Source: Pseudomonas fluorescens
Lineage (GTDB): Bacteria; Pseudomonadota; Gammaproteobacteria; Pseudomonadales; Pseudomonadaceae
Assembly: GCF_001307155.1 (NCBI RefSeq)
Contig: NZ_CP012830.1
Location: 3,532,501 to 3,596,500, forward strand
Direction: 5' to 3'
Length of the DNA stretch: 64,000 nt
Positions 48,640 to 57,122 of the stretch are shown here, piece by piece. Positions within the stretch are counted from its first letter, which is position 1. Every line of letters starts with the position of its first letter. Below the pieces are notes generated by a model. It was given only the letters and a program-made list of their open reading frames with translations, was not told where the DNA came from and did not search any database. The position numbers were made by a program, and so were the translations under genes.

Positions 48640-48724
48640 ATTCCGTGAGGAATCAAAAAAAACCAATCCGGGGCAGCTCCTTTGGCTAGCCTTTACCGAT
48701 GACTGCAGGCCGTTTTATCGAGAG

Positions 48725-48741
48725 TGTTTAGCGTAAACACG
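48725..48741. promoter_or_regulatory. Perfect palindrome between the two GT39 genes
   Basis: GTGTTTA and TAAACAC arms flank GCG. It lies ~70 bp upstream of the second GT39 gene and could be an operator or an attenuator stem. Confidence 0.35.
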
Positions 48742-48813
48742 GATTCACGATGAGGGTAGTCGTCCGTGGACAGGCACCTGTTTCTATCAGGTTTACGTTG
48801 TCGGGGAGAAAAT

Positions 48814-50511
48814 ATGCGCTTTAAGCGTCGTGACGATACGGGGTTTCTATCCCTGCACTCATCGATAGAAAACGCTGGGTGGGTGCTGGTCATGATGCTC
48901 GCGATCATTGTTCGGTTTTACTGCATCAGCCTTCCTTATTTCTGGACCGATGAAGCGTTCTCGGCATTGGTGGGGGTTCAGTCGCCGGGGCGTATCTGGT
49001 TTCACCTGGGGCATGACGTTCATCCGCCGCTGTATTTTCTGGTGCTGCATGCCTGGATGGCGATTTTTGGTGAAGGGGTGTTTGCGATTCGGGCCCTGAG
49101 TGCGCTGGCGGGGGTTGCGACAGTCGCGTTGGGCATGTGGCTGATGCGATTGATCAGCACGCCGAGGGTGGCCTTGTTGGCCGGGTTGTTTCTGGCCCTG
49201 TTACCGATATCCGTTCGCTACAGCCAGGAAGCCCGGATGTATACGCTGGAGGGGGTATGGCTGCTGGGCGCAACCATCGCCTTGGTCTATTGGCTTAAAA
49301 GCGCTCGCAACCGATACCTGATGAGCTATCTCGTGCTCATGACGGCCGCGTTATACACCCATTACCTGGCTGTTTTATGTTTGCTGTCTCACTGGCTATA
49401 CCTCGTTGTCTTGCGTCTTCAGCGAGATAAAACCCTTCATTACCTTTCGCGGCCAACGTGGTGGGGCACGAATGTGGCCATTGTTGTTCTTTATATTCCC
49501 TGGTTGATCAGCCTGGGCAATGAGCTGTTTTTAAATACGGAGAAGCTGGAGACCGGAGGGGATATTTTCTGGATTCCTGAATTGACGATCTATACGTTGC
49601 CTTCAGCGGTCTGGAAGTTTTTGACGGTGAAGAGTGGACTGGAGTTTGCCAGCCCGATTTATGTACTGCTTCCGGCGCTGGTAATGGCATCGGTGGTATG
49701 GGTCGGGTTCAAGGAAAGAAGCCGGTTGAAACTTGAGTTGTTACTGGTTATCTACGTGCTGTTGCCGGTGTTGATTGTCTTTGTGGTGTCATTCGGTTTC
49801 CCCATATTTGTTGAGCGGTACATGGCCTTTGCGGCGCTGGGCTTGCCGATGATTGTGGCGTTGGCAATCAGCCGGATAGCACATCGCACGCGTGCCCTGG
49901 CGTGGGTATCGGCCTTGTTGATGGTCGGCGTTCAACTCATGGGGTTGAATACAATCTATCAACAACAAGATGATCTGGATGATCCACGCAATGCGTCCCA
50001 GTATCCGCTTGACGATATTGTGTCGCGTATCAATGAAAACGCGATCGCAGGCGATAACATCATTGTGGATGGCGCGTACTGGTATTACAGCGTTGCTTAC
50101 TACAATCGCTCCGACATTCAACCAAGGCTGTATCAGGCGCCCTGGGATAGCAGCACGGCTCACCGACCCAACGGTTATGGCGCGTCCACGTTGATTTATC
50201 AGGATCGGGATAAGGTCTTTCTCGACAACCTTGTCAGTGTATCGCCCGAGATCAAGCGAGTGTGGTGGGTGACATCGACTCGCCTGGCGGATGAAGAAAA
50301 CCACTTTCCAGGCAATTGGCAGTGTGTGTTCGCGCAAGGCTTGGGAGACATGGAGCTTCGACTCTATGTGACCCGCGCCTGGGCAGAGCAAATCACCACC
50401 GCCACCACCACCGGCGGTGGCTGTGCTACCCAGCCACCTGATAATCGCGAGTACGCCTTACACGACATTGGCCTCAAAGCTGTCAGCCCGAGCCATCTGC
50501 CACATCCGTGA
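48814..50511 (+). CDS. GT39-family (ArnT/PMT-like) membrane glycosyltransferase 2, with altered C-terminus
   Basis: A 565-residue paralogue of the preceding enzyme with the same layout: FWTDEAFSALVGVQ in the first loop, GHDVHPPLYFLVLHAWM, RYSQEARMYTLEGV, about eleven helices and a soluble C-terminal domain. ATG 48814 has GGGGAGAA upstream. The last 15 codons (DIGLKAVSPSHLPHP) come from a 67-bp block (50466-50532) that repeats the antisense of the end of the glutamate-synthase-like gene at 50894. The natural C-terminus has been replaced or extended. 174 bp separate it from the first GT39 gene, so it may have its own promoter. Confidence 0.82.
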   Translation: MRFKRRDDTGFLSLHSSIENAGWVLVMMLAIIVRFYCISLPYFWTDEAFSALVGVQSPGRIWFHLGHDVHPPLYFLVLHAWMAIFGEGVFAIRALSALAGVATVALGMWLMRLISTPRVALLAGLFLALLPISVRYSQEARMYTLEGVWLLGATIALVYWLKSARNRYLMSYLVLMTAALYTHYLAVLCLLSHWLYLVVLRLQRDKTLHYLSRPTWWGTNVAIVVLYIPWLISLGNELFLNTEKLETGGDIFWIPELTIYTLPSAVWKFLTVKSGLEFASPIYVLLPALVMASVVWVGFKERSRLKLELLLVIYVLLPVLIVFVVSFGFPIFVERYMAFAALGLPMIVALAISRIAHRTRALAWVSALLMVGVQLMGLNTIYQQQDDLDDPRNASQYPLDDIVSRINENAIAGDNIIVDGAYWYYSVAYYNRSDIQPRLYQAPWDSSTAHRPNGYGASTLIYQDRDKVFLDNLVSVSPEIKRVWWVTSTRLADEENHFPGNWQCVFAQGLGDMELRLYVTRAWAEQITTATTTGGGCATQPPDNREYALHDIGLKAVSPSHLPHP

Positions 50512-50532
50512 ATAGAACTCGCCATTCACTTC
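50466..50532. repeat. 67-bp direct repeat, copy A (displaced gene tail)
   Basis: It matches 50908-50974 at 62 of 67 positions, with the last 41 bases identical. It holds the end of the second GT39 gene and lies on the far side of the monooxygenase gene. Confidence 0.9.
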
Positions 50533-50551
50533 TTTTGTATCTTGCAGGAGG

Positions 50552-50836
50552 TCAGAACTCATCCATCAGCACAACAATGCAATCTTTGGCCTGATAGCGG
50601 TTGATTTGCGGCACCAGCCGTCTGAAGTGTTCTGACTGGCAATGAGCGTCCAGCGCGGCCTGATTCGGCCATTGCTCAACGAAGATGAAATGCCCCGGGT
50701 CTTTCTGATCGACGAACAGGTCGTAGGCAATGCAATCCGGCTCCTGTCGGGTTTTCTCCACCAATTCGGTGTACCACGGGCGGACGGTTTCGATATGTTC
50801 GGGTTTGATGAAATCCCGGGCAATTACTTTCAGCAC
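50552..50836 (-). CDS. Antibiotic biosynthesis monooxygenase (ABM)-domain protein
   Basis: A 94-residue protein with the ABM dimeric alpha/beta-barrel fold, like YgiN quinol monooxygenase. Visible parts are LKVIARDFIKPEHIE, the EKTRQEPDCIAYDLF helix, and FIFVEQWPNQAALDAHCQSEHF, the last being the family's best-conserved block. Its substrate is unknown. The gene sits between two copies of a 67-bp direct repeat and downstream of the glutamate-synthase-like terminator, so it might be a recent insertion. Confidence 0.86.
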   Translation of the reverse strand: MLKVIARDFIKPEHIETVRPWYTELVEKTRQEPDCIAYDLFVDQKDPGHFIFVEQWPNQAALDAHCQSEHFRRLVPQINRYQAKDCIVVLMDEF

Positions 50837-50856
50837 TGTTTCTTCCTTGGAAAGAG

Positions 50857-50881
50857 CGCCAATCTCGCAACGAGATTGGCG
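50857..50881 (-). terminator. Perfect 11-bp hairpin terminator
   Basis: CGCCAATCTCG (50857-50867), a three-base loop and CGAGATTGGCG (50871-50881). It lies after the glutamate-synthase-like gene (minus strand) and before the monooxygenase gene. The T-tract is weak on the minus strand (CTCTTTCC). Confidence 0.7.
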
Positions 50882-50893
50882 TAAAAACTATCT

Positions 50894-52510
50894 TCAAGCG
50901 GCCACTTCATTCGCCTCAAAACTATCCGCCCGCGCCATCTGCCACATCCGTGAATAGAACTCGCCATTCACTTCCCCGGTCAGCAACTCGCCGGGTTTGA
51001 GGAACACGTGCAATTGGGAGAACAGTTTGATCTCGGTCGCTGACATGCGCCGTACCAGGTGTTTGGCGGACAGCTGCGACGGGTGTTCGAGGCCTGCCGC
51101 GGCGAGCATTTCGGCCAGGGCCTTGAGGGTGCTGCGATGGAAGTTGAACACGCGCTGGGCCTTGTCCGGTACCACCAATGCGCGTTGGCGCAGGGTGTCC
51201 TGAGTGGCGACGCCGGTCGGGCACTTGTTGGTGTGGCAGCTTTGCGACTGGATGCAGCCGATGGCGAACATGAAACCACGGGCCGAGTTGGCCCAGTCGG
51301 CGCCAATCGCCAGGACGCTGGCGATGTCGAAGGCGCTGACGATTTTGCCGCTGGCACCGAGTTTGATCTTGTCCCGCAGGTTCAGGCCCACCAGGGTGTT
51401 ATGCACGAACAGCAGACCTTCACGCATCGGCACGCCGATGTGGTCGGTGAACTCCACTGGCGCAGCGCCAGTGCCGCCTTCCTTGCCGTCGACCACAATG
51501 AAGTCCGGCAGGATGCCGGTTTCCAGCATGGCCTTGGCAATGCCCATGAATTCCCATGGGTGGCCGAGGCAGAACTTGAAGCCCACCGGTTTGCCGCCCG
51601 ACAGCTCACGCAGTTGCTTGATGAAGTGCATCATTTCGATTGGCGTGGAGAACGCGCTGTGGCGCGATGGCGACACACAGTCCTGGCCCATTGGAACGCC
51701 ACGCGTGTCGGCAATTTCCTGGGTCACTTTATGCTTGGGCAGAATGCCGCCGTGGCCGGGTTTGGCGCCCTGGCTCATTTTGATTTCGATCATCCGTACC
51801 TGCGGGTCCTGAGCCTGGGCGGCAAAGCGCTCCGGGTCGAAGTGTCCGTCGGCGGTGCGGCAGCCAAAGTAGCCGCTGCCCAGTTCCCAGGTCAGGTCGC
51901 CACCGTGTTCGCGGTGGTAGGGGCTGATGCTGCCTTCGCCGGTGTCGTGTGCGAAGTTGCCGAGTTTGGCGCCCTGGTTGAGGGCGCGGATCGCGTTGGC
52001 GCTCAGCGAGCCGAAGCTCATGGCCGAGATGTTGAAGACTGAGGCCGAGTACGGTTTTGTACATTGCGGGCCACCAACGGCCACCCGGAAACTGCTCGGG
52101 TCACTGACGGGGGCCGGGCGCATCGAATGGCCGATGAACTCGAAACCCGACTGGTACACGTCGATCAGCGTGCCAAAGGGTTTGTCGGCACTTTCGTTCT
52201 TGGCCCGCGAATAGACCAACGAACGCTGGGCCCGGGAGAAGGGCAGGGCGTCGCTGTCGGATTCGAGCAGGTATTGGCGGATTTCCGGGCGAATGCCTTC
52301 GACCAGATAACGGATATTGCCCAGGATCGGGTAGTTGCGGCGTACCGCGTGAGGGCTTTGCAGCAGATCGAAAATACCCAGCAGGCTCAGCAGGCCAGTG
52401 ACGATGGAGATTGGCCAGAGCCAGTCGTATTCAAGAAACGGCAGACTGGCGAGGGTGAAGATCACACAGACGGCAAAGAAGGCGTAGCGGCTCAGGAGTG
52501 ACAGGCTCAT
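50894..52510 (-). CDS. FMN-binding glutamate-synthase-family protein
   Basis: A 538-residue protein homologous to the central FMN/Fe-S domain of glutamate synthase (GltB2/GltS-like). Two membrane helices open the chain (LSRYAFFAVCVIFTLASL, WPISIVTGLLSLLGI). The FMN barrel includes NISAMSFGSLSANAIRALN, EIKMSQGAKPGHGG, DGKEGGTGAAP and GCIQSQSCHTNKCPTGVATQ. The Cys-rich part of the latter likely binds a 3Fe-4S cluster. No glutaminase domain is present, so the reaction differs from GOGAT. Function is unknown. Its tail is repeated 442 bp downstream (copy A). Confidence 0.88.
   Translation of the reverse strand: MSLSLLSRYAFFAVCVIFTLASLPFLEYDWLWPISIVTGLLSLLGIFDLLQSPHAVRRNYPILGNIRYLVEGIRPEIRQYLLESDSDALPFSRAQRSLVYSRAKNESADKPFGTLIDVYQSGFEFIGHSMRPAPVSDPSSFRVAVGGPQCTKPYSASVFNISAMSFGSLSANAIRALNQGAKLGNFAHDTGEGSISPYHREHGGDLTWELGSGYFGCRTADGHFDPERFAAQAQDPQVRMIEIKMSQGAKPGHGGILPKHKVTQEIADTRGVPMGQDCVSPSRHSAFSTPIEMMHFIKQLRELSGGKPVGFKFCLGHPWEFMGIAKAMLETGILPDFIVVDGKEGGTGAAPVEFTDHIGVPMREGLLFVHNTLVGLNLRDKIKLGASGKIVSAFDIASVLAIGADWANSARGFMFAIGCIQSQSCHTNKCPTGVATQDTLRQRALVVPDKAQRVFNFHRSTLKALAEMLAAAGLEHPSQLSAKHLVRRMSATEIKLFSQLHVFLKPGELLTGEVNGEFYSRMWQMARADSFEANEVAA
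50908..50974. repeat. 67-bp direct repeat, copy B (parent, within the glutamate-synthase-like gene)
   Basis: The original copy lies inside the last codons of the 50894 gene on the minus strand. Copies A and B are direct repeats 442 bp apart. Confidence 0.9.
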
Positions 52511-52559
52511 ACGGTTTCCTTGGGTTCGGACTTATTGGTTATTCACTGCGTACTTCTGT

Positions 52560-52703
52560 GTGGCGAGGGAGCTTGCTCCCGCTGGACCGCGAAGCGGTCC
52601 CAAAAAAGTGGCACCGCGTTCAGTCAGATAAAACCCGTTAACCGGTTTTGCGACTGCTTCGCCCGAGCGCGGACCGGCCGGCGGGAGCAAGCTCCCTCGC
52701 CAC
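52560..52703. repeat. REPIN upstream of the glutamate-synthase-like gene
   Basis: A 144-bp copy carrying the extra GCGGACCGGCC segment, like the 5041 copy. It lies in the gap between the 50894 gene and the LuxR remnant. Confidence 0.9.
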
Positions 52704-52711
52704 AAGGTGGT

Positions 52712-52879
52712 TCATTCAACGCAGCAGGTTTTACAGGCGTTTTGTGCCCGGAGAAATATCGAAAACAGCTCGGACCGGGATTTGATCCCCAGCTGGCTGT
52801 AAATGTGTTTCTTATGGACTTTCACGGTTTCGGCAGAGATTCCCAGCTTACGGGCGATTTCCTTGCAGTGCCACCCGGG
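52712..52879 (-). pseudogene. Remnant of a LuxR-type helix-turn-helix regulator
   Basis: On the minus strand, the frame ending at 52712 reads KEIARKLGISAETVKVHKKH, then YSQLGIKSRSELFSIF and a Cys-rich tail. This is the C-terminal two thirds of a LuxR/FixJ DNA-binding domain, including the recognition helix. Upstream the frame runs into a REP-like GATCGCAGCCTTCGG sequence with no start codon and no receiver domain. The stretch is therefore a decayed or truncated response regulator, possibly the former partner of the kinases next to it. A programmed start cannot be excluded but is not seen. Confidence 0.8.
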
Positions 52880-52908
52880 TGCCGAAGGCTGCGATCTTTT
52901 CTGCGGAT

Positions 52909-54315
52909 TCAGGCTGTGGTTTTTGACTGTCGGATCGGTAGCTCGATCCGAAAGGTGCTGCCCACCCCGACTTCGCTGCGCACGGTAATGTCGCCACGAT
53001 GCTTTTTCACAATGCCATAGGACAATGACAGGCCTAATCCGGTCCCCTGGCCCACCGGTTTGGTGGTGAAGAAGGGATCAAAGATTTTCTGCAGGCATTC
53101 GGGCGCGATGCCCGAGCCGGTGTCCGCCACTTCGATCCAGACTTTTTCCCCGGCAACTCCGTTACTCAGGGTAATGGTCCCGCGTTCGGGGCCCATGGCC
53201 TGGGCGGCGTTGACGATCAGATTCATGATCACCTGATTGATCTGCGAGGGCAGGCACTCGATCTCGGGAAGCGTCTGGTAGTGCTTGATCACGTCGGCCT
53301 TGTACTTGAGTTCGTTGGCGACAATGTTCAGCGTCGAATCAATACCCGTTTGCAGATTGACCGACTGCCACTCCTGGCTGGCGTCTACGCGTGAGAAATC
53401 CTTCAGGTCCCTGACGATTTGCCCGACCCGGTTGATGCCGTCCTTGGACTCCTTGATCAGCAGCGGAATATCTTCACGCAGGAAGTCCAGTTCCACGTCT
53501 TTACGCAACGTTTGGAGCCGTTCGAGAAGCTCAACGGAGCCGATGGCTTCTTCGGCTCCCTGATAGGCGTCGAGCATGCTCTGCAACTGCTTGAAGTAAC
53601 CGTCCAGGGCACCGAGGTTGGAAGAAATGAAGCCGATGGGGTTGTTGATTTCATGGGCCACACCCGCCGCCAGTTGCCCCAGGGACGCGAGTTTTTCCGA
53701 CTGTATCAACTGGCTTTCGAGCTGCTTGCGCTCGTCGATCTCCTGTTGCAGTTCGACGCTCGCTTGCTGGAACTGCCGGGTCCGCCGTTCTACCAGGTGC
53801 CCCAACTGATCCAGTTGCACGCTGGCGCGCTCGGTCATGTCCCATTTGCTGGTCAAGGTATTGGCCATTTGCTGGACTTCGATGTTGTCGAAGGGTTTTT
53901 TCAGGATCAGCAGCCGGTCGTGGGCCTGCAAGCGATTGAGCAGGTCATCCCAGGAGTAGTCGGAATACGCCGTACAGACCACCACCTGCAAACGCGGATC
54001 GGCTTGCCATAAATGCTCGATGGTTTCGGCGCCGTCCCAGCCCTGGGGCATGCGCATGTCGACGAACGCCAGTGCATAGGGGCGATTGTCGTGTTGGGCC
54101 TGGACCAGTTTGCTCAAGCCTTCCTGGCCTGCATAGGCCGAATCCAGTTCGAAGCGGGTGCTCGCCGCTTTGATTTGCGTGCCGAACAGCGCCGACTCCA
54201 TCTCGTCCAGTTCGCCGTGTTGTGGTAGCTCAGGTGTCAGGATCTTGCGAAAGTCGTCATGGATCGACGGTGTGTCGTCGATCAGCAGGATGCGTCGATT
54301 CGATGACTGCTTCAT
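52909..54315 (-). CDS. Receiver-histidine kinase hybrid protein
   Basis: A 468-residue soluble signalling protein. A receiver domain covers residues 8-150, with phospho-Asp86 in [14 protein letters not shown] coiled-coil (about 165-205) links to a HisKA domain with His221 in [14 protein letters not shown]. The HATPase domain ends the chain ([38 protein letters not shown]). The receiver is of the same subfamily as those at 57123 and 58991 (IHxDFRKIL, DMRMPxGWDG, CTAxSDY). Its ATG overlaps the stop of the upstream kinase gene by four bases (54312-54315). Confidence 0.93.
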   Translation of the reverse strand: MKQSSNRRILLIDDTPSIHDDFRKILTPELPQHGELDEMESALFGTQIKAASTRFELDSAYAGQEGLSKLVQAQHDNRPYALAFVDMRMPQGWDGAETIEHLWQADPRLQVVVCTAYSDYSWDDLLNRLQAHDRLLILKKPFDNIEVQQMANTLTSKWDMTERASVQLDQLGHLVERRTRQFQQASVELQQEIDERKQLESQLIQSEKLASLGQLAAGVAHEINNPIGFISSNLGALDGYFKQLQSMLDAYQGAEEAIGSVELLERLQTLRKDVELDFLREDIPLLIKESKDGINRVGQIVRDLKDFSRVDASQEWQSVNLQTGIDSTLNIVANELKYKADVIKHYQTLPEIECLPSQINQVIMNLIVNAAQAMGPERGTITLSNGVAGEKVWIEVADTGSGIAPECLQKIFDPFFTTKPVGQGTGLGLSLSYGIVKKHRGDITVRSEVGVGSTFRIELPIRQSKTTA

Positions 54316-56123
54316 GTTTCACCTTCGGCGATTTTCAAGGGGATTTTCAAGGTGAACAGCGCACCTTTTCCCGGACCGTCGCTGTGGGCTGTCAGGTGGC
54401 CATTCATCTCGATGGCGGCGAGGGCGCAACTGTGCAGGCCAAAACCGTGACCTTCCTTGCGCGTGGTGAAGCCGTGGGCAAAGATCCGGGTCATGTTTTC
54501 GGCCGAGATGCCTTCGCCTTCGTCCTTGACGCTGACCTGCAGCGTGGCGTCGTCGACCACCTTGACCCCCAGGGTCATTTCCCGGGGGCGGTCGCTGAGG
54601 TCCGACATGGCGTATTTGGCGTTGCTGATCAGGTTGATCAGAATCAGCAACATCCGGTGTTTATCGCCCATGACCGTGGGCACTTCGGCGTAGTCCTTGA
54701 CCACGGTGACATGGTGGCGGGTCAGGGCGCCCGAGTTCATGCGCAGGGCGTCTTCGAGCAGTTCGCTGACTTGCAGCGGCTCCATCAGGCTGTTGGCCCC
54801 GGCGTAGGACTGCTGGGTGGCAACGATGTCCTTGATGTGGTCAACGCTTTTGCTCAATTGCGCCAGTTCGTCGCTAATGCCTTGCTGCTCAAGGGCAATG
54901 GCGTCCACCAGTTGATTCAGGTAGCCGGGCAGCAATTTGCCTTTTTCGTCTTCGGTGATGAAGTGCCCGAGATCACCCTGGTGTTCGTTGATCAGCTGCA
55001 TCGCCTTGCCCAGCCCCAGCGCCTTGCTGGTGCGCAGTTTGCGGGTGACCAGGTCGGCAGAGATATTCACGCTGTTGAGCACATTGCCGACGTTGTGCAG
55101 CACGTTGGTGGCGATCTCGGCCATCCCGGCCTGGCGTGCGGTGTCCAGCAGTTCGCTTTGGGTGTCCTTGAGTTCGCGGGTGCGTTCTTCGACCCGCTGT
55201 TCCAGGCTTTCATTGGCTGCTTGCAGGTCCTTGTTGACGCGGTTGATTTCCGCAAAGCTGCGCAGCAGACCATTGGCCAGAAACAGTAGCAACAGCACCA
55301 GCAGCGCCGAAAAAACCGCCATGTAGAAGTGGTAGCGTTGATCGACTGCATCGACCAGTTGTTGATCGTTGTCCAGCAGGCTGGTGATGTTGTCCAGGCG
55401 CTCGGACACGGGGACTGCCTCGATCCGTTCCAGCAGGCTATTGACCAGGGGTTGTTCACGCAGGATCAGCGCGATGTGGTTGCTGAGAATCTCCACCGGT
55501 GTGTGGAACTCGGCAGGCAGTCGGTCTTTGTTCACCGCCAGTTTATTCAGGCCGAGCAGGATGTCGGCGGCTTTGTCGTCGGACGTGACCTGGGCGAACT
55601 CCAGGCCGCTGAGTAGCAGGTCGTAGGTGTCGGTGGCGGTGTTCTGCATTTGCAGTTTGTTGTCGTCCTCAAGGCGTGCGAACTGGTTCTGAATGTCGTC
55701 TTCGGCGGCGGGCAGGAACGCCAGTGAATTGCGCAGCACCGCATTGTGTGACTTGAACTGTTCGACCAGCCGGGTCTTTTCCTTGATCGCGTTCAGGTAA
55801 GCGTCATGGCTGGTTTGCCACTGTGTCGAGTCGTTGCGGCCGTGTCTGGACTCTATCGAGTCGAACCGTTCCCACAGACGGCTCATTTCGCTCAGCGGCG
55901 AAACCAGTGGATCGTAGTTGTGGACGAGGGCGATTCGGGCCTTGAGGATCTCGGTTTCCCATTGCGCGTCCAGTTGTTTTATCTGACGGATCAGATCCCG
56001 CGATTCGGTATAGGTCGAGGTTTGATCCGAACTGGACTTCAGATACAGGAACAGCAGGATCGAGGCCAGCAAGACGGTCATGCCGGTAAGCAACAGCAAA
56101 CTGAGTCGACGGGACACTTTCAT
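54312..56123 (-). CDS. Membrane sensor histidine kinase with helical periplasmic (DAHL-like) domain
   Basis: A 603-residue kinase with membrane helices at about 8-28 and 267-286 flanking an all-helical periplasmic sensor domain. This sensor is of the DAHL (double all-alpha) type, with the TESRDLIRQIKQLDAQW opening. A coiled-coil follows, then His343 in TNVLHNVGNVLNSV, an unusual HisKA-like box, and the HATPase domain (NLISNAKYAMSD, DEGEGISAENM, GFGLHSCALAA). I chose ATG 56123; a few in-frame upstream codons give no signal. The gene overlaps the peroxidase gene by four bases. Confidence 0.92.
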   Translation of the reverse strand: MKVSRRLSLLLLTGMTVLLASILLFLYLKSSSDQTSTYTESRDLIRQIKQLDAQWETEILKARIALVHNYDPLVSPLSEMSRLWERFDSIESRHGRNDSTQWQTSHDAYLNAIKEKTRLVEQFKSHNAVLRNSLAFLPAAEDDIQNQFARLEDDNKLQMQNTATDTYDLLLSGLEFAQVTSDDKAADILLGLNKLAVNKDRLPAEFHTPVEILSNHIALILREQPLVNSLLERIEAVPVSERLDNITSLLDNDQQLVDAVDQRYHFYMAVFSALLVLLLLFLANGLLRSFAEINRVNKDLQAANESLEQRVEERTRELKDTQSELLDTARQAGMAEIATNVLHNVGNVLNSVNISADLVTRKLRTSKALGLGKAMQLINEHQGDLGHFITEDEKGKLLPGYLNQLVDAIALEQQGISDELAQLSKSVDHIKDIVATQQSYAGANSLMEPLQVSELLEDALRMNSGALTRHHVTVVKDYAEVPTVMGDKHRMLLILINLISNAKYAMSDLSDRPREMTLGVKVVDDATLQVSVKDEGEGISAENMTRIFAHGFTTRKEGHGFGLHSCALAAIEMNGHLTAHSDGPGKGALFTLKIPLKIAEGET

Positions 56124-57079
56124 AATGGTTTGCCTCCCCACTCGCCGGTCAGGGTCTTGAGGAATTTGATGATCAGGGCCTTGTCTTCATCCGAGGGAAC
56201 GCGTCCCAACTGGAACTTGAACATCACATCAACGGCTTCTTCGAGGGTTTTTGCCGCGCCGTCATGAAAGTACGGCGCATTCACTGCGACGTTGCGCAGG
56301 CTGGGGACCTTGAACACGTTGCGGTCTTCTTCATCCTTGGTCACCAGATAACGCCCAAGGTCCGATTCGGTCGGGTTACCCCGCGCCTGGAAGTAGTCGC
56401 CCATGACCCCGAGCTTCTGGTACATGTTGCCGCCGATGTTTACCCCTTGGTGGCAGGCAATGCAGCCGTAGTCCTTGAAGCGTTGGTAACCGTATTTTTC
56501 GTCGAGGCTGAGAATGTCGGTGTTGCCCTGCAGGTACTGGTCGAAACGCGAATTGGTGCTGAGTAATGTGCGCTCGTAGGTGGCCAGGGCATTTTCCACA
56601 TTGGCCACCGTAACCCCATTGGGGTAAGCGTTGGCAAACGCCGAGCGATAGGTCGGGTCAGTGGACAGCATTTGCACAACGTGTTCCCAGTTACTGCCCA
56701 TTTCAGTGGGACTTTCCACCACTGCGTGAATCTGGTCTTCCAGGGTAGCGGCGCGACCGTTCCAGAACTCCCTGAAGTTCAGGCTGGCATTCAGCACGCT
56801 GGGGGTGTTGACGACCAGCGGCTTGCCGTCGAAACCGATGGAAAATTGCTTGTTATCGGCACCGCCCTTTTCCAGGTGATGGCAGCTGGCACAGGACAGG
56901 CTGTTGTTGACCGACAAGCGCGTTTCATTGAACAGCTGACGACCCAGCTCGACACGCTGAGGGTCTTGCACAGGCACCGGTGGCAGCGGTTTGAGGGGTT
57001 CGTCCAAAGGCTCGGCACTCGCCGTCAGGCAGAGTCCGAGCATCAACGTGGTGAGCAGCGTGAATCCATAGGGCGACAT
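56120..57079 (-). CDS. Di-haem cytochrome c peroxidase family protein
   Basis: A 319-residue periplasmic protein with a signal peptide (about 1-22) and two haem-binding motifs, Cys63-Ala-Ser-Cys66-His67 and Cys206-Ile-Ala-Cys209-His210. The intervening LNFREFWNGRAATLEDQ and C-terminal VPSLRNVAVNAPYFHDG stretches are diagnostic for CcpA/MauG. It would reduce hydrogen peroxide using cytochrome electrons. The start, ATG 57079, gives a clean signal peptide. It lies between two signalling genes in the same operon, overlapping the downstream kinase by four bases, which suggests a role in sensing or managing a redox signal. Confidence 0.92.
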   Translation of the reverse strand: MSPYGFTLLTTLMLGLCLTASAEPLDEPLKPLPPVPVQDPQRVELGRQLFNETRLSVNNSLSCASCHHLEKGGADNKQFSIGFDGKPLVVNTPSVLNASLNFREFWNGRAATLEDQIHAVVESPTEMGSNWEHVVQMLSTDPTYRSAFANAYPNGVTVANVENALATYERTLLSTNSRFDQYLQGNTDILSLDEKYGYQRFKDYGCIACHQGVNIGGNMYQKLGVMGDYFQARGNPTESDLGRYLVTKDEEDRNVFKVPSLRNVAVNAPYFHDGAAKTLEEAVDVMFKFQLGRVPSDEDKALIIKFLKTLTGEWGGKPL

Positions 57080-57122
57080 CTGATGATTCCTTTGCCGGGT
57101 GCCTGCCTGTCGGGGCGTCAGT

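Noticed and set aside
44186..50511. Prophage-borne seroconversion module
   Set aside because: The gtrABC-type genes resemble phage clusters, but no integrase, attachment site, tRNA or phage structural gene was found nearby.
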